Of a DNA stretch of 64,000 nt, positions 53,854-63,008 are shown piece by piece. Each line of letters opens with the position of its first letter. The first letter of the stretch is position 1. Where the stretch lies: NCBI RefSeq assembly GCF_011761355.1, contig NZ_JAASRW010000002.1, forward strand, positions 248,001-312,000, read 5' to 3'. The notes below the pieces were generated by a model. The model searched no databases and had not been told where the DNA came from. It was given only the letters and a program-made list of their open reading frames with translations. Origin of the DNA: Paenibacillus lupini (GTDB taxonomy: Bacteria; Bacillota; Bacilli; Paenibacillales; Paenibacillaceae). The translations under genes and the position numbers were made by a program.

Positions 53854-53897
53854 AAAAGTGGCCAGTGCAGGATCCAAATCTGCACGGCCACTTTTTT
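53854..53897 (+). terminator. Strong terminator after IDEAL-domain gene
   Basis: AAAAGTGGCC...GTGCAG pairs with CTGCAC/GGCCACTTTT (about 16 bp with one bulge), followed by TTTTTT. Confidence 0.88.
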
Positions 53898-54117
53898 GTT
53901 TTTAAAAAGTAAAAGAAGGTTAATAGCAAACGGAGCAATGGCGATCGGAAGAACGTTCGAATGCGAAGTTGGCTGTTTAACTAAAGTTTTGCTTTTTTGT
54001 CCCTGGGACTATACGACTAGTCTTTCTTTATTTGCTGGTCATTCTTCAAATGCTCGTATTATAATAACGTCAATTCAGTTTCATGAAACCGCAATCATGT
54101 TTAGAAGGGGCGTTATT
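53898..54117 (+). promoter_or_regulatory. Control region of the two-component/ABC locus
   Basis: No gene. TATAAT at 54060-54065 is a likely -10 without a good -35. GTTTCATGAAACC (54078-54090) carries the junction seen between the paired LacI-type operators at 3.1 and 37.4 kb, but the outer halves are degenerate here. Confidence 0.4.
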
Positions 54118-55845
54118 ATGTTTTTTAAGAAATATCCGTGGAAGAAAAATGCGTTAAGAAGATTGATTTTCTCGTTTATTTGTATTCTTTTGCCACTCTA
54201 TATTCTAAGTATGATTATCTACAGCTGGGGAGTCCGAACGCTGCAGGATGAGATTTCGAAATCAATGATCTCCCAAGTGTCTCAGTATTTCAGCGGGATG
54301 GAGGAGGATTTCAAGCGAATTCAAATTTTGCAATATGATGCTCTGAACGATGATAATTTGAACCGACTTGGAGCGATTCCGGATTCGCTTAATGACATCG
54401 AAAAGATGCAAAGCATCCTTAGGCTTCAACAGCGGCTTAACGCCATTCGCAACAGCAGCACTTATATAAAAGACGTATACGCTTATATTCCGGCCATCCA
54501 GAAAAATGTTTCTGCGCTTACGATCACAACTTTTGATCAGAATCAATTTGATGCTTTAAGTCAATTCCCATTCGAGAAAGACTCTCCTGTGATGAATCTG
54601 AATGGCGGGATGTTCCTAAGTGCGGTGTATCCATTCACGAAGCCAAATAGTACGAGGGAGCCGTTGTTCATTATCGCGATTGAACTAGACGAGGGCAAGC
54701 TTGCAGAAAAGCTAAAAACGATGGTGAACTCCACCGAAGAGGGACTGATCTATCAAAGCCCGCAGTTTGTTATGACAACGAGTAAGGAGCCCTTTGTAAA
54801 CAATGCCATTTCTGCCCATATGAACGAAAAGAAAAGCACTAAATCCGTCAGCGTTAATGGCAAACACTATCTTGCTGTTTACACATCCTCTCCATACTTT
54901 GGGGCGGTATTGAGCAAATATGTGCCAGAGAACGCCGTATTCGAGCCGCTTCGCAAGTATCGGAATTGGTTCCTCATGCTGGCAGCGGTCTCTTTGATTA
55001 TCATCGTTATCTATTCATTATACGTCTATAAGTACATCCATAAGCCGCTCGACAAGCTGGTTAAAGCTTTTCGAAAAGTGGAATATGGCGATTTTAATGT
55101 TCAGATCGGTCATAAGCACAATGATGAATTTCAATATATTTACACCCGGTTTAATGTCATGCTGGACAATTTGAATTCCTTAATTGATCAAGCCTACAAG
55201 CAGCAGATTCTAACTCAAAAGGCGGAGCTGAAGCAGCTGCAGTCTCAGATTAATCCGCATTTCTTATATAACAGCCTCTTTATTCTTAACACGATGTCGA
55301 GGCTTGGGGACTATGACAATCTCGAACAATTCTCGAACCAGCTTGGCGAATATTTTCAGTTCGTCACTCGTAACAGCTCCGATGAAGTGCCGCTTGAACG
55401 AGAGGTGAATCATGCGAGGGTCTATACGGAAATTCAAGAAATGCGCTTCTCCAATCGGATTCGTATCGATTTTGGCGAGCTGCCGGATCATACCGGACAC
55501 ATCATGGTGCCGAGGCTTATTTTACAGCCGATTATTGAGAACGCCTTTGAGCATGGACTTGAGAAGAAAGCAGAAAATGGCTTGCTGATGGTTCAATTTA
55601 AGAAGAATGATCAAGGGATACAAATTATTGTAGAAGACAATGGCGGACATGTTGAGGCTAGAAATCTTGAAGAACTAAAGAATCGCTTAAACTATCCGGA
55701 GGCTACAGAGACAACGGGTTTATTAAATATTCATCAACGAATACGGCTGAAATTTGGACAAGACAGTGGATTAACAGTGGAACCAAGCGAGCAGGGTGGC
55801 CTGAAGATCACGATGACAATGAATACCTTGGATGGAGGCGTATAA
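54118..55845 (+). CDS. Sensor histidine kinase (HAMP, His_kinase/HATPase; YesM-like)
   Basis: The 575-residue protein starts at ATG 54118, with GAAGGGG 7 bases upstream; the same frame is open for another 105 codons but without a ribosome site. It has a membrane helix (LIFSFICILLPLYILSMIIYSW), an extracellular sensor of about 240 residues, a second helix (WFLMLAAVSLIIIVIYSLYVY), a HAMP linker, then the His_kinase motif LQSQINPHFLYNSLF with the phosphorylated His, and a HATPase domain (IIENAFEHGLE, VEDNGG). This is the YesM-type partner of AraC-type response regulators. Its stop directly abuts the ATG of that regulator. It would detect an extracellular saccharide and control the importer downstream. 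Confidence 0.9.
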   Translation: MFFKKYPWKKNALRRLIFSFICILLPLYILSMIIYSWGVRTLQDEISKSMISQVSQYFSGMEEDFKRIQILQYDALNDDNLNRLGAIPDSLNDIEKMQSILRLQQRLNAIRNSSTYIKDVYAYIPAIQKNVSALTITTFDQNQFDALSQFPFEKDSPVMNLNGGMFLSAVYPFTKPNSTREPLFIIAIELDEGKLAEKLKTMVNSTEEGLIYQSPQFVMTTSKEPFVNNAISAHMNEKKSTKSVSVNGKHYLAVYTSSPYFGAVLSKYVPENAVFEPLRKYRNWFLMLAAVSLIIIVIYSLYVYKYIHKPLDKLVKAFRKVEYGDFNVQIGHKHNDEFQYIYTRFNVMLDNLNSLIDQAYKQQILTQKAELKQLQSQINPHFLYNSLFILNTMSRLGDYDNLEQFSNQLGEYFQFVTRNSSDEVPLEREVNHARVYTEIQEMRFSNRIRIDFGELPDHTGHIMVPRLILQPIIENAFEHGLEKKAENGLLMVQFKKNDQGIQIIVEDNGGHVEARNLEELKNRLNYPEATETTGLLNIHQRIRLKFGQDSGLTVEPSEQGGLKITMTMNTLDGGV

Positions 55846-57498
55846 ATGTACAGACTTTTAGTTGTGGATGATGAAGTGATTATTGCAAATGGGGTCAGCG
55901 AGGTTCTTCAAAATGTTGCTCATCTGGAGCTTGATGTGTATAAAGCTTATTCCGGGAATGAGGCGGTTAAGTTATTTGACCGCACCCGGTTTGATATCGT
56001 GTTGACCGATATTCGTATGCCGGGAATCGATGGTCTGCAGCTGCTGGAGAAAATCCGGGAGCGATGGCCTCAATGTAAGGTTATTTTCTTAACCGGCTAT
56101 AACGAATTCAATTATGTATACTCCGCTATTCAATACGAGGGAGTCAGCTATATTCTGAAAACCGAAGGCTATGACAAAGTGATTCGAATCGTCGAGCAGA
56201 CAATAGCGGAAATAGAAACTGAGCTAAAGGCGGAAACCTTACTCAAAAAAGCTCAGGAGCAGCTGGAAGCGACACGAGGTCTTCTTCAGAACGATTATGT
56301 ATTAAGAATCTTGAAGGAGCAGCTTAATTTGCAGGAAATTAATCAGGAGCAGTTCGACGAGCTGACTATTCCGCTGCGTGCCGATTGGCCTGTCCTTATT
56401 CTGCTGGGACGGAACAACAGCTTATCTGAACGATTGACTTTTTCGGAGAAATCCCGCCAGCTGTACAAAATCAAGTTAATTGCTGAGCAGTATTTGTCTA
56501 CACATGCCTCCATTATCGCTGCGGTGAATGAGAATATGGATCTCATCTGGCTAATCCAGCCTCTCAGGGAGCAGCAGAGTGGTGAAAGGGAATGGGAACG
56601 TATGCTGACCTTCGTGAAGGGTCATCTGGAGCTTATTCAGGCGGGTTGCCGAGAGTCAGCTGGTGAGATTGTATCGTTCGTCTTGGATGACAGCCCAGTA
56701 GAATGGGCGAATGTAGCCGATCGGTTCGCAACGCTAAACATGATGATGAATTATCGGATTGGTCAAGGATCCGGAATGCTGCTTCTAGATAAGCTTGTCA
56801 TTGAGAAGCAGTCCTCAGGAAACCATCGGGATAAAGTCCGTCAATCCAAACTGACAATGCTTGCTGATCAATTGGATAATGGACATCGAGCCGAATTCCA
56901 TAACAGCTTACAAGAATGTGCGCTGCCTATGCAGCACATATCCAGCATGCATGATGTTCCAACTCAAGAATTTTATTATTCGATTGCCCTTATCTATCTT
57001 TCTTATATGAATCGCTGGCATTTGGTAGAAACAGTGGCAGCTGAGATTGGCCTGCACAAGCTGATGCAGCCGGGCGAGCATGACAGTTGGAAAACCGCGT
57101 TTGACTATCTGGGGCATGTAGGTGAGATGTTATTTAATCTCCAGAATCAGGAGGAAGAGAGAAGGGCAAATGCAGTTATTACACTCATTCAAAAGCATGT
57201 TCAGGAGCATCTGTATAACCCGGATGAGCTGTCGTTAGTCCGGCTTGCGGAGCTTGTTTATTTCAATCCTTCTTATCTTTCTCGATTGTTCAAGCAAGTA
57301 ACAGGAGAGAATTTATCTGAGTATATTTCATCCGCTCGAATGATGAAAGCGAGGAAATTGCTCGAGAAGCCAGAGCTGAAAATTCAGGAAGTAGCCGAAA
57401 TGGTTGGTTACGGTACAGCGACGAATTTTACTCGCTCCTTCCGCAAGGCTCTGTCAATGACACCACAAGAGTATCGGTCTTCATTCATGCTTAAGTAA
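55846..57498 (+). CDS. Response regulator, REC plus AraC HTH (YesN-like)
   Basis: The 550-residue protein has an N-terminal receiver (LLVVDDE, phospho-acceptor D55 in TDIRMPG, K105 in YILKTEGY), a helical linker of about 300 residues, and a C-terminal AraC DNA-binding domain (LVRLAELVYFNPSYLSRLFKQVTGENL ... IQEVAEMVGYGTATNFTRSFRKALSMTPQEY). It starts on the base after the kinase stop, so the two are translationally linked. GGATGGAGGCGT gives the ribosome site. The expected target is the importer operon beginning at 57606, whose 107-bp leader shows no strong promoter, in keeping with activator dependence. Confidence 0.92.
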   Translation: MYRLLVVDDEVIIANGVSEVLQNVAHLELDVYKAYSGNEAVKLFDRTRFDIVLTDIRMPGIDGLQLLEKIRERWPQCKVIFLTGYNEFNYVYSAIQYEGVSYILKTEGYDKVIRIVEQTIAEIETELKAETLLKKAQEQLEATRGLLQNDYVLRILKEQLNLQEINQEQFDELTIPLRADWPVLILLGRNNSLSERLTFSEKSRQLYKIKLIAEQYLSTHASIIAAVNENMDLIWLIQPLREQQSGEREWERMLTFVKGHLELIQAGCRESAGEIVSFVLDDSPVEWANVADRFATLNMMMNYRIGQGSGMLLLDKLVIEKQSSGNHRDKVRQSKLTMLADQLDNGHRAEFHNSLQECALPMQHISSMHDVPTQEFYYSIALIYLSYMNRWHLVETVAAEIGLHKLMQPGEHDSWKTAFDYLGHVGEMLFNLQNQEEERRANAVITLIQKHVQEHLYNPDELSLVRLAELVYFNPSYLSRLFKQVTGENLSEYISSARMMKARKLLEKPELKIQEVAEMVGYGTATNFTRSFRKALSMTPQEYRSSFMLK

Positions 57499-57605
57499 AC
57501 AGCTGATTCAAAGGTAAAGACATGAATATTGTTTCCCTCTCGCTGGACAACTACCATTAGAGATATAGGGGCCCTACTAAAAATAAACATTCCAGGGAGG
57601 TTCAT

Positions 57606-59291
57606 ATGAATAATAAAAATAAAGTGAAATCGACGGCAATTGGCGTTATGGCTGCGATGATGATGCTCTCTGCTTGCAGCTCCGGTGGTTCGAATAATGA
57701 GAATAATGCAACTGACAAACCTGATAATAACACAGCTACAGCAGCAACAAATTCCACAGAACCGGCTGTTGATCCAATGGCGAAATATGATCCTCCTATT
57801 GATATTACAGCTTGGCGTTATACGGAATCCACCTATCAGTACGAGAATGGCGATACGATAGAGAACAACATTTACACGAAAGCTTATGAAAGTGATCTAG
57901 GGATTAAGCTGAAATACCAGTGGACGGTTCCGATTGAACAATTTGATCAAAAGCTGAATGTATCCATAGCGTCCGGTGATCTGCCTGATATTATGTGGCT
58001 GAAGAACAAGCAGCTGACCGATCTTGCTGAGAACGATATGCTATATGATTTGACGGATTTGTTCGAGAAGTATGCTTCTCCAATTACAAAGAAAATAATG
58101 CTGCAGGACGAAGCCAGCTTTAATACGGCGAAAATCGGCGGCAAACTGATGGCGATCCCAAGTACGGCATCAGCTGTGGATGGCCTGCCAATCCTTTATC
58201 TGCGGACCGACTGGTTAAACAAGCTTAATCTTCCGGAGCCAAAAACGATGGATGATGTGATCAAAATTGCGGAAGCGTTTACAAAAAATGACCCGGACGG
58301 CAACGGAAAACCGGATACGTTTGGTCTTGGTCTGACGAAAACCTTTATGACTGACGGCCAGTTCGGCGGGTCCGGCTTCTTCTCCGGTTATCATGCTGCA
58401 CCAGAAAAATGGGTGAAGGATGCTTCCGGCCAGCTTGCATACGGCAGTATTCAACCTGAAATGAAAGCTGCTTTGCAGCAGCTTCAAGATATGTATAAGC
58501 AAGGTCTGCTGGATAAAGAATTTGGCGTTAAGGACCGTGCGAAGGTGACGGAATCAATCGTTAGCGGCAAGCTTGGCATGTTCTACGGTACGATGTCTGC
58601 TCCACTCTCGGTTATCCAAGAGAATGTAAACAGCGATCCAAACGCAGAGTGGAAATCCTTCCCTCTCGTCTCCTTTGATGATCAGAAGGCAACACCAATT
58701 GGTAAAATGCCGATCCAGCGTTATTTTGCAGTCAGCAAAGACAGCAAGCATCCGGAAGCGATTATTAAGCTCTTGAACTTCAGCATGGAGGGCTTTGAAG
58801 AGGATGCGGTTGATAATGGATTTGGTTACAGCAAGAATAACATCCCGGTATACCTGTACAGCCTTATTAGTGCAGAGCCTGCTAAGAAAAACCTGAATGC
58901 CCATCTGAATGCGATAGCAGCGCTGGAATCCAAAGATCCATCCAAATTATCAACGGAAGAGAAAGGCTACTATGACAAAATCGTAGACTTCCGCGGTGGC
59001 AATCGTGAGAACTGGGGGACAGAGCGCGTATTCGGCTCCCCAAGCAGCTTCGACGTTATTAACCAATATGTCAATGACAACAACTATACGTTTGATGCCT
59101 TCTATGGAGCATTGACTCCTACTATGGTAGAAAAGCTGTCTTCTCTGCAAAAGATGGAAGAAGAAGTGATTACTAAGATTATTATGGGTCAATCTATCGA
59201 TACATTTGATAAATTTGTAGAAGACTGGAAGAAGCTCGGCGGCGATCAAATTACGAAAGAAGCTAACGAGTGGGCAGCAAAAAATAAATAA
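57606..59291 (+). CDS. ABC sugar-binding lipoprotein (importer 3)
   Basis: The 561-residue lipoprotein has lipobox LSAC (Cys24), an Asn/Thr/Ala-rich linker to about residue 58, and a family 1 solute-binding fold (IASGDLPDIMWLKNKQLTDLAEN, TMDDVIKIAEAFTKNDPDGNGKPDTFG, GKLGMFYGTMSAP). CAGGGAGG precedes the ATG. First gene of the importer operon downstream of the two-component pair. A hairpin without T tract separates it from the permeases. Ligand unknown: the linked glycosidase at 61301 does not define it. Confidence 0.9.
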   Translation: MNNKNKVKSTAIGVMAAMMMLSACSSGGSNNENNATDKPDNNTATAATNSTEPAVDPMAKYDPPIDITAWRYTESTYQYENGDTIENNIYTKAYESDLGIKLKYQWTVPIEQFDQKLNVSIASGDLPDIMWLKNKQLTDLAENDMLYDLTDLFEKYASPITKKIMLQDEASFNTAKIGGKLMAIPSTASAVDGLPILYLRTDWLNKLNLPEPKTMDDVIKIAEAFTKNDPDGNGKPDTFGLGLTKTFMTDGQFGGSGFFSGYHAAPEKWVKDASGQLAYGSIQPEMKAALQQLQDMYKQGLLDKEFGVKDRAKVTESIVSGKLGMFYGTMSAPLSVIQENVNSDPNAEWKSFPLVSFDDQKATPIGKMPIQRYFAVSKDSKHPEAIIKLLNFSMEGFEEDAVDNGFGYSKNNIPVYLYSLISAEPAKKNLNAHLNAIAALESKDPSKLSTEEKGYYDKIVDFRGGNRENWGTERVFGSPSSFDVINQYVNDNNYTFDAFYGALTPTMVEKLSSLQKMEEEVITKIIMGQSIDTFDKFVEDWKKLGGDQITKEANEWAAKNK

Positions 59292-59303
59292 GATGGTGAA
59301 GGA

Positions 59304-59339
59304 GAAGTGGGAAGAGGGGTTACATCCGCTTTCCACTTC
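59304..59339 (+). promoter_or_regulatory. Intercistronic hairpin between binding protein and permease (importer 3)
   Basis: GAAGTGGGAAG pairs with CTTTCCACTTC over 11 bp (one wobble) around a 14-nt loop, without a proper T run. Position matches the hairpin at 17333-17372 in importer 1. Confidence 0.55.
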
Positions 59340-59367
59340 TTCGTCCATATAACGGAGGTTTCACAGT

Positions 59368-60267
59368 ATGCAATTAAAGAAAAAGCTCCAGGAATGGCCT
59401 CTGCATCTCATGTTGCTGCCCGGCATTCTATTGACACTATTATTCAGCTACGTGCCTATTATGGGCATTGTGATTGCTTTTCAGAAATTCTCACCAGCTA
59501 AAGGGATTTTCCATTCCAAGTGGATTGGCCTCGATAACTTCCGCTATATGCTGGAGCTGCCGAATTTCACGAGTATTTTGTGGAATACCATTTTTATTGC
59601 TGTGTTAAAAATCATTGCTGGTATGATCGTGCCAATCGTGTTCGCACTTCTTCTCAACGAGATTGCGGGAGCCTTCTTCAAACGAACGATTCAAACGATC
59701 ATTTATTTCCCTTACTTTTTGTCCTGGGTTATCCTAGGCGGCATTTTGATCGATATTTTATCCCCGTCCGGTGGTATTGTGAATCAAATGCTTGGGATAT
59801 TTGGAATCGAACCAATCTTCTTCTTGGGTAATGAGAAGTGGTTCCCTTACACACTGGTCTTAACAGATACTTGGAAGCATTTCGGATATGGCACGATCGT
59901 CTATTTGGCGGCATTGACTGCTATTGATCAAAGCTTATATGAAGCTGCAACGATGGATGGCGCTAACCGATGGAAGCAGACGCTGCATGTGACCCTTCCT
60001 GGTATGATGCCAATCGTGGTCCTAATGGGTGTGCTGAGCCTCGGTAATGTACTGAATGCAGGGTTTGAGCAAGTCTTTAATCTTTATAGCCCTATGGTCT
60101 ACAGTACGGGCGATATACTGGACACCTTTGTTTACCGGATTGGTTTATTGGATGCACAGTATGGGGTAGCTACAGCAGTTGGTCTGTTTAAATCGGTTAT
60201 TTCCTTTGTGCTTATCGTTATATCCAATAAGCTCGCCGGACGTTATGCCGGCTATCGGATCTTTTAA
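59368..60267 (+). CDS. ABC sugar permease, LplB type (importer 3)
   Basis: The 299-residue membrane protein has six predicted helices, the N-terminal LLPGILLTLLFSYVPIMGIVIAFQKFSPAKGIF segment and the EAA loop YEAATMDGANRWKQTLHVTLPGM. It would form half of the membrane channel for the lipoprotein encoded upstream. AACGGAGG precedes the ATG, and 12 bp separate it from the partner permease. Confidence 0.92.
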   Translation: MQLKKKLQEWPLHLMLLPGILLTLLFSYVPIMGIVIAFQKFSPAKGIFHSKWIGLDNFRYMLELPNFTSILWNTIFIAVLKIIAGMIVPIVFALLLNEIAGAFFKRTIQTIIYFPYFLSWVILGGILIDILSPSGGIVNQMLGIFGIEPIFFLGNEKWFPYTLVLTDTWKHFGYGTIVYLAALTAIDQSLYEAATMDGANRWKQTLHVTLPGMMPIVVLMGVLSLGNVLNAGFEQVFNLYSPMVYSTGDILDTFVYRIGLLDAQYGVATAVGLFKSVISFVLIVISNKLAGRYAGYRIF

Positions 60268-60279
60268 GGAGGGCACATC

Positions 60280-61161
60280 ATGCATAAGCTTACGCTCAGT
60301 AGAAAAAGCTTTCTCATCTTCAATTATATCCTGCTTGGTTTAACGGCCTTTGTTTGTATATTGCCGTTGATCAACGTGCTCGCGATATCCTTTAGCTCCA
60401 GTACGGCAGCCGCTGCCGGTTTCGTCAAGCTTCTCCCGGTTGATTTCACCTTATCTTCGTATAAATACGCGCTTCAGAAGCATGAGTTTGTCGACGGATT
60501 TTTTGTATCTTTAAAAAGAGTTGGTTTAGGTTATGCGATCAACATGCTGCTGTCCATCTTAGTCGCCTATCCACTTTCCAAGGAAAAGAAAGCACTCTCT
60601 CTGCGTAACTTTTACGCATGGTTTTTCATAATAACCATGCTGTTCAGCGGTGGTCTGATTCCAACTTACATGACGATCAAGTCTGTACATATGCTCGATA
60701 CGATATGGGCATTGGTGCTTCCAGGGGCAGTACCGGTATTTAATGTCATCCTGCTTATGAACTTCTTCCGCGGATTGCCAAAGGAAATTGAAGAAGCTGC
60801 TTATATAGACGGGGCAGGTTACTGGCGTGTGCTGTGGAAAATATATGTTCCGCTCTCCATGCCGGCGATCGCTACGATTACGCTGTTTACGATTGTGACC
60901 CATTGGAACTCCTGGTTTGACGGCTTAATTTATATGAATCAGCCCATCCATTATCCGCTTCAAAGTTATTTGCAGACGATTATTATTACAACGGATCCAA
61001 GCTTAATGTCCTCGAACGAGCTGCTTAATACAGGTGATGTCAGTGACCGGACTTATAAAGCGGCGCAAGTGTTCCTCGCAGCATTCCCGGTATTGCTGGT
61101 GTATCCGTTCCTGCAGAAATATTTTATGAAAGGCCTTGTTATGGGCAGCGTGAAGGGCTAA
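60280..61161 (+). CDS. ABC sugar permease, YtcP type (importer 3)
   Basis: The 293-residue membrane protein has EAA loop IEEAAYIDGAGYWRVLWKIYVPLS and C-terminus FLQKYFMKGLVMGSVKG. AAGGAGGGC precedes the ATG. Partner of the LplB-type subunit just upstream. The operon then passes through a 139-bp stretch with an apparent gene relic before the glycosidase gene. Confidence 0.92.
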   Translation: MHKLTLSRKSFLIFNYILLGLTAFVCILPLINVLAISFSSSTAAAAGFVKLLPVDFTLSSYKYALQKHEFVDGFFVSLKRVGLGYAINMLLSILVAYPLSKEKKALSLRNFYAWFFIITMLFSGGLIPTYMTIKSVHMLDTIWALVLPGAVPVFNVILLMNFFRGLPKEIEEAAYIDGAGYWRVLWKIYVPLSMPAIATITLFTIVTHWNSWFDGLIYMNQPIHYPLQSYLQTIIITTDPSLMSSNELLNTGDVSDRTYKAAQVFLAAFPVLLVYPFLQKYFMKGLVMGSVKG

Positions 61162-61191
61162 ACATCTAGCCGTCAGGAGGGAAGAGTTAAG

Positions 61192-61303
61192 ATGGAGAAG
61201 CTTTAGCAAACACGGTGGGGAGATTTGGGGAACGGCTAGGAGTAGCTTATTATGGCCCTGTATTGTAAGCCCGAAACTTACTAATTGACAAAAGAGGCGA
61301 ATG
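61192..61303 (+). pseudogene. Possible relic of a short or decayed gene before the glycosidase
   Basis: A strong CAGGAGGG precedes ATG 61192, but the frame stops after MEKL. Shifting frame at once gives a protein-like stretch (ANTVGRFGERLGVAYYGPVL, 61206-61265), then a TAA, then ARNLLIDKRGE ending in a TGA that overlaps the glycosidase ATG as ATGA. This layout suggests the joined ends of a deleted or frameshifted gene that was coupled to the next one. The family is not recognisable and the reading could be chance. Confidence 0.35.
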
Positions 61304-62956
61304 ACCTTGCTATTAGAAAAACTTCGTGCAATTGACTTCGAGAATATAGTTGGACAGGCGGCCAAAAAGGCTGATGAACAAATAATAGCTGACTGGCGGA
61401 GTACCGGGGTTAAGTTCGCTGCTTCTTCAGAACGGCTTCAAAGTGTATATTATGCGGGCATTCGTAAGCTTCTTGACTGCATTGTACCTAATCATAAGGA
61501 GCATCCCGTGCTTCAGGAGGGAGGGGCGTACGCAGGCTGCTGGCTGGAGAGCACGGGCACCATTAACGCGGAACTGCTGTCTCGTTTTCTCCCTCGTGTA
61601 TCCCATTCTACTTATCTCTTGTTTGCTGAGTTTCAGAGAGAAGATGGCCTAATTCCTTATAAGATTACAGCAGTAGGACCAGCCTATCGGCAAATTCAGA
61701 TGGTCACGCCGCTTGCTCGAAGCGTCTGGAATCATTATTTGATGAATGGTCGTGACGCTTCGTTCTTGCGAAGAATGTACCAGGCGATGTCCCGATTTGA
61801 TGATTGGCTTGTCCGATACCGGAATACGCGGAGAACCGGATGTGTGGAAGCCTTTTGTACCTTTGATACCGGGCATGATTTGTCGCCGCGCTTCTGGCAT
61901 GTTCCAGATACGGCTCATCTGAATGATGCTCGTTTATACAGCCCAGAATCACCAATCCTGCCGTTTCTGGCTCCTGATTTAACCGCAAATGTTTATTGTC
62001 AGCGTAAATATCTGGCGCTTATCGCGGCTGAGCTTGGCGAGCTAGATGCTGATCAAATGCGTTGGAACGAGAAAGCAGAACAAAGCTTAAGTAGCCTCTA
62101 TCAATATTGTTATGACGAGACGGATGAGATGTTTTATGACCGGGATCGGAACGGGGAATTTGTTCGTGTGCAGTCCGATGTGCTGCTGCGGGTATTGGCC
62201 TGCGAAGTAGGAGATCGAAACCGATTTGATGCAGCGTTGAAGCGTTATTTACTGAATACGAGTAAGTTTTTCGCCAAGTATCCGCTCACTTCTATTGCGA
62301 TGGACGATCCACGCTTTGATCCCTCTTCTGCTTACAACAGCTGGGGAGGACCGGTTAACTTCCTGACGATCATTCGTACGGCACATGCGTTTGAATATCA
62401 TGGGCGGTATGTGGAGCTGACGTGGATCATGTTCCCAATCATAAGCGCGATGGCTAGGATGACTCGTTTCTCGCAAACATTAAACCCATGGACTGGTGAA
62501 GAAGGCTATACGGATACCTATTCTCCGGCTATATTGGGTATGCTGGATTACATCGAACGTTTATGCGGTATCGTGCCTACTCCAGATGTGGAACTGTGGT
62601 TTACTGGGCTTGTCCCTTATCCGATGGATCACGGTGAAGAGGTAGCGGAGGAGACTGCCTATTCCCGTACGGTAGGCGGGATTGAATTTGAACTGGTTAA
62701 TACACGCCAGCGTTCAACGGTGTATCGTAATGGTGAAGTGTTTTTGCGGCTTCCATATGGAGTTCGTGCGGTCACGAATCACAAAGGGGAGTTAATCGCT
62801 ATCATCGGAATGCTTGCAAGCGAGGTAGAAGGAACGATTCAGCATGAAGGGAAAGACTACGAGGTTACAATCAAAGGCAATGAGCGGAAAGTACTTGTTG
62901 GGGAAAGTTTCGTAACGATGTCGGACATCGGGCTTGTTACGCCGGCTTATAGATAG
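61301..62956 (+). CDS. (alpha/alpha)6 glycosidase, MGH1/GH63-like
   Basis: The 551-residue protein, with no signal peptide, is a six-hairpin glycosidase-like fold. Motifs include RSVWNHYLMNGRDASFLRRMYQAMSRFDDWL, CFDTGHDLSPRFW, DMRWNEKAEQSL-type helices, SSAYNSWGGPVNFLTIIRTAHAFEYHG and FSQTLNPWTGEEGYTDTYSPAILGMLDY. These resemble the mannosylglycerate hydrolase/GH63-type barrel, with a small beta domain at the C-terminus (about 465-551). Such enzymes invert alpha-linked glucosides or mannosides, but members are too varied to name a substrate. It is cytoplasmic and presumably acts on the cargo of importer 3. ATG 61301 has GAGG close by and overlaps the end of the relic frame. A bidirectional terminator follows. 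Confidence 0.75.
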   Translation: MTLLLEKLRAIDFENIVGQAAKKADEQIIADWRSTGVKFAASSERLQSVYYAGIRKLLDCIVPNHKEHPVLQEGGAYAGCWLESTGTINAELLSRFLPRVSHSTYLLFAEFQREDGLIPYKITAVGPAYRQIQMVTPLARSVWNHYLMNGRDASFLRRMYQAMSRFDDWLVRYRNTRRTGCVEAFCTFDTGHDLSPRFWHVPDTAHLNDARLYSPESPILPFLAPDLTANVYCQRKYLALIAAELGELDADQMRWNEKAEQSLSSLYQYCYDETDEMFYDRDRNGEFVRVQSDVLLRVLACEVGDRNRFDAALKRYLLNTSKFFAKYPLTSIAMDDPRFDPSSAYNSWGGPVNFLTIIRTAHAFEYHGRYVELTWIMFPIISAMARMTRFSQTLNPWTGEEGYTDTYSPAILGMLDYIERLCGIVPTPDVELWFTGLVPYPMDHGEEVAEETAYSRTVGGIEFELVNTRQRSTVYRNGEVFLRLPYGVRAVTNHKGELIAIIGMLASEVEGTIQHEGKDYEVTIKGNERKVLVGESFVTMSDIGLVTPAYR

Positions 62957-62963
62957 ACAAAAG

Positions 62964-63008
62964 AGTTCAGATAAGCCAGTCAGTTGGCTTATTTGAACCC
63001 TTTTTTTA
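62964..63008. terminator. Bidirectional terminator
   Basis: GTTCAGATAAGCCA (62965-62978) pairs with TGGCTTATTTGAAC (62985-62998), 14 bp with one wobble, followed by seven T residues. It overlaps the last codons of the facing gene. Confidence 0.85.

Noticed and set aside
54078..54090. Third pair of LacI operators before the histidine kinase
   Set aside because: Only the central GTTTCATGAAAC junction is present; both outer half-sites are degenerate, so I did not count it in the regulon.
53803..54117. N-terminal 105-codon extension of the histidine kinase
   Set aside because: It runs through a strong terminator and the promoter region, without a ribosome site; the membrane helix follows naturally from ATG 54118.
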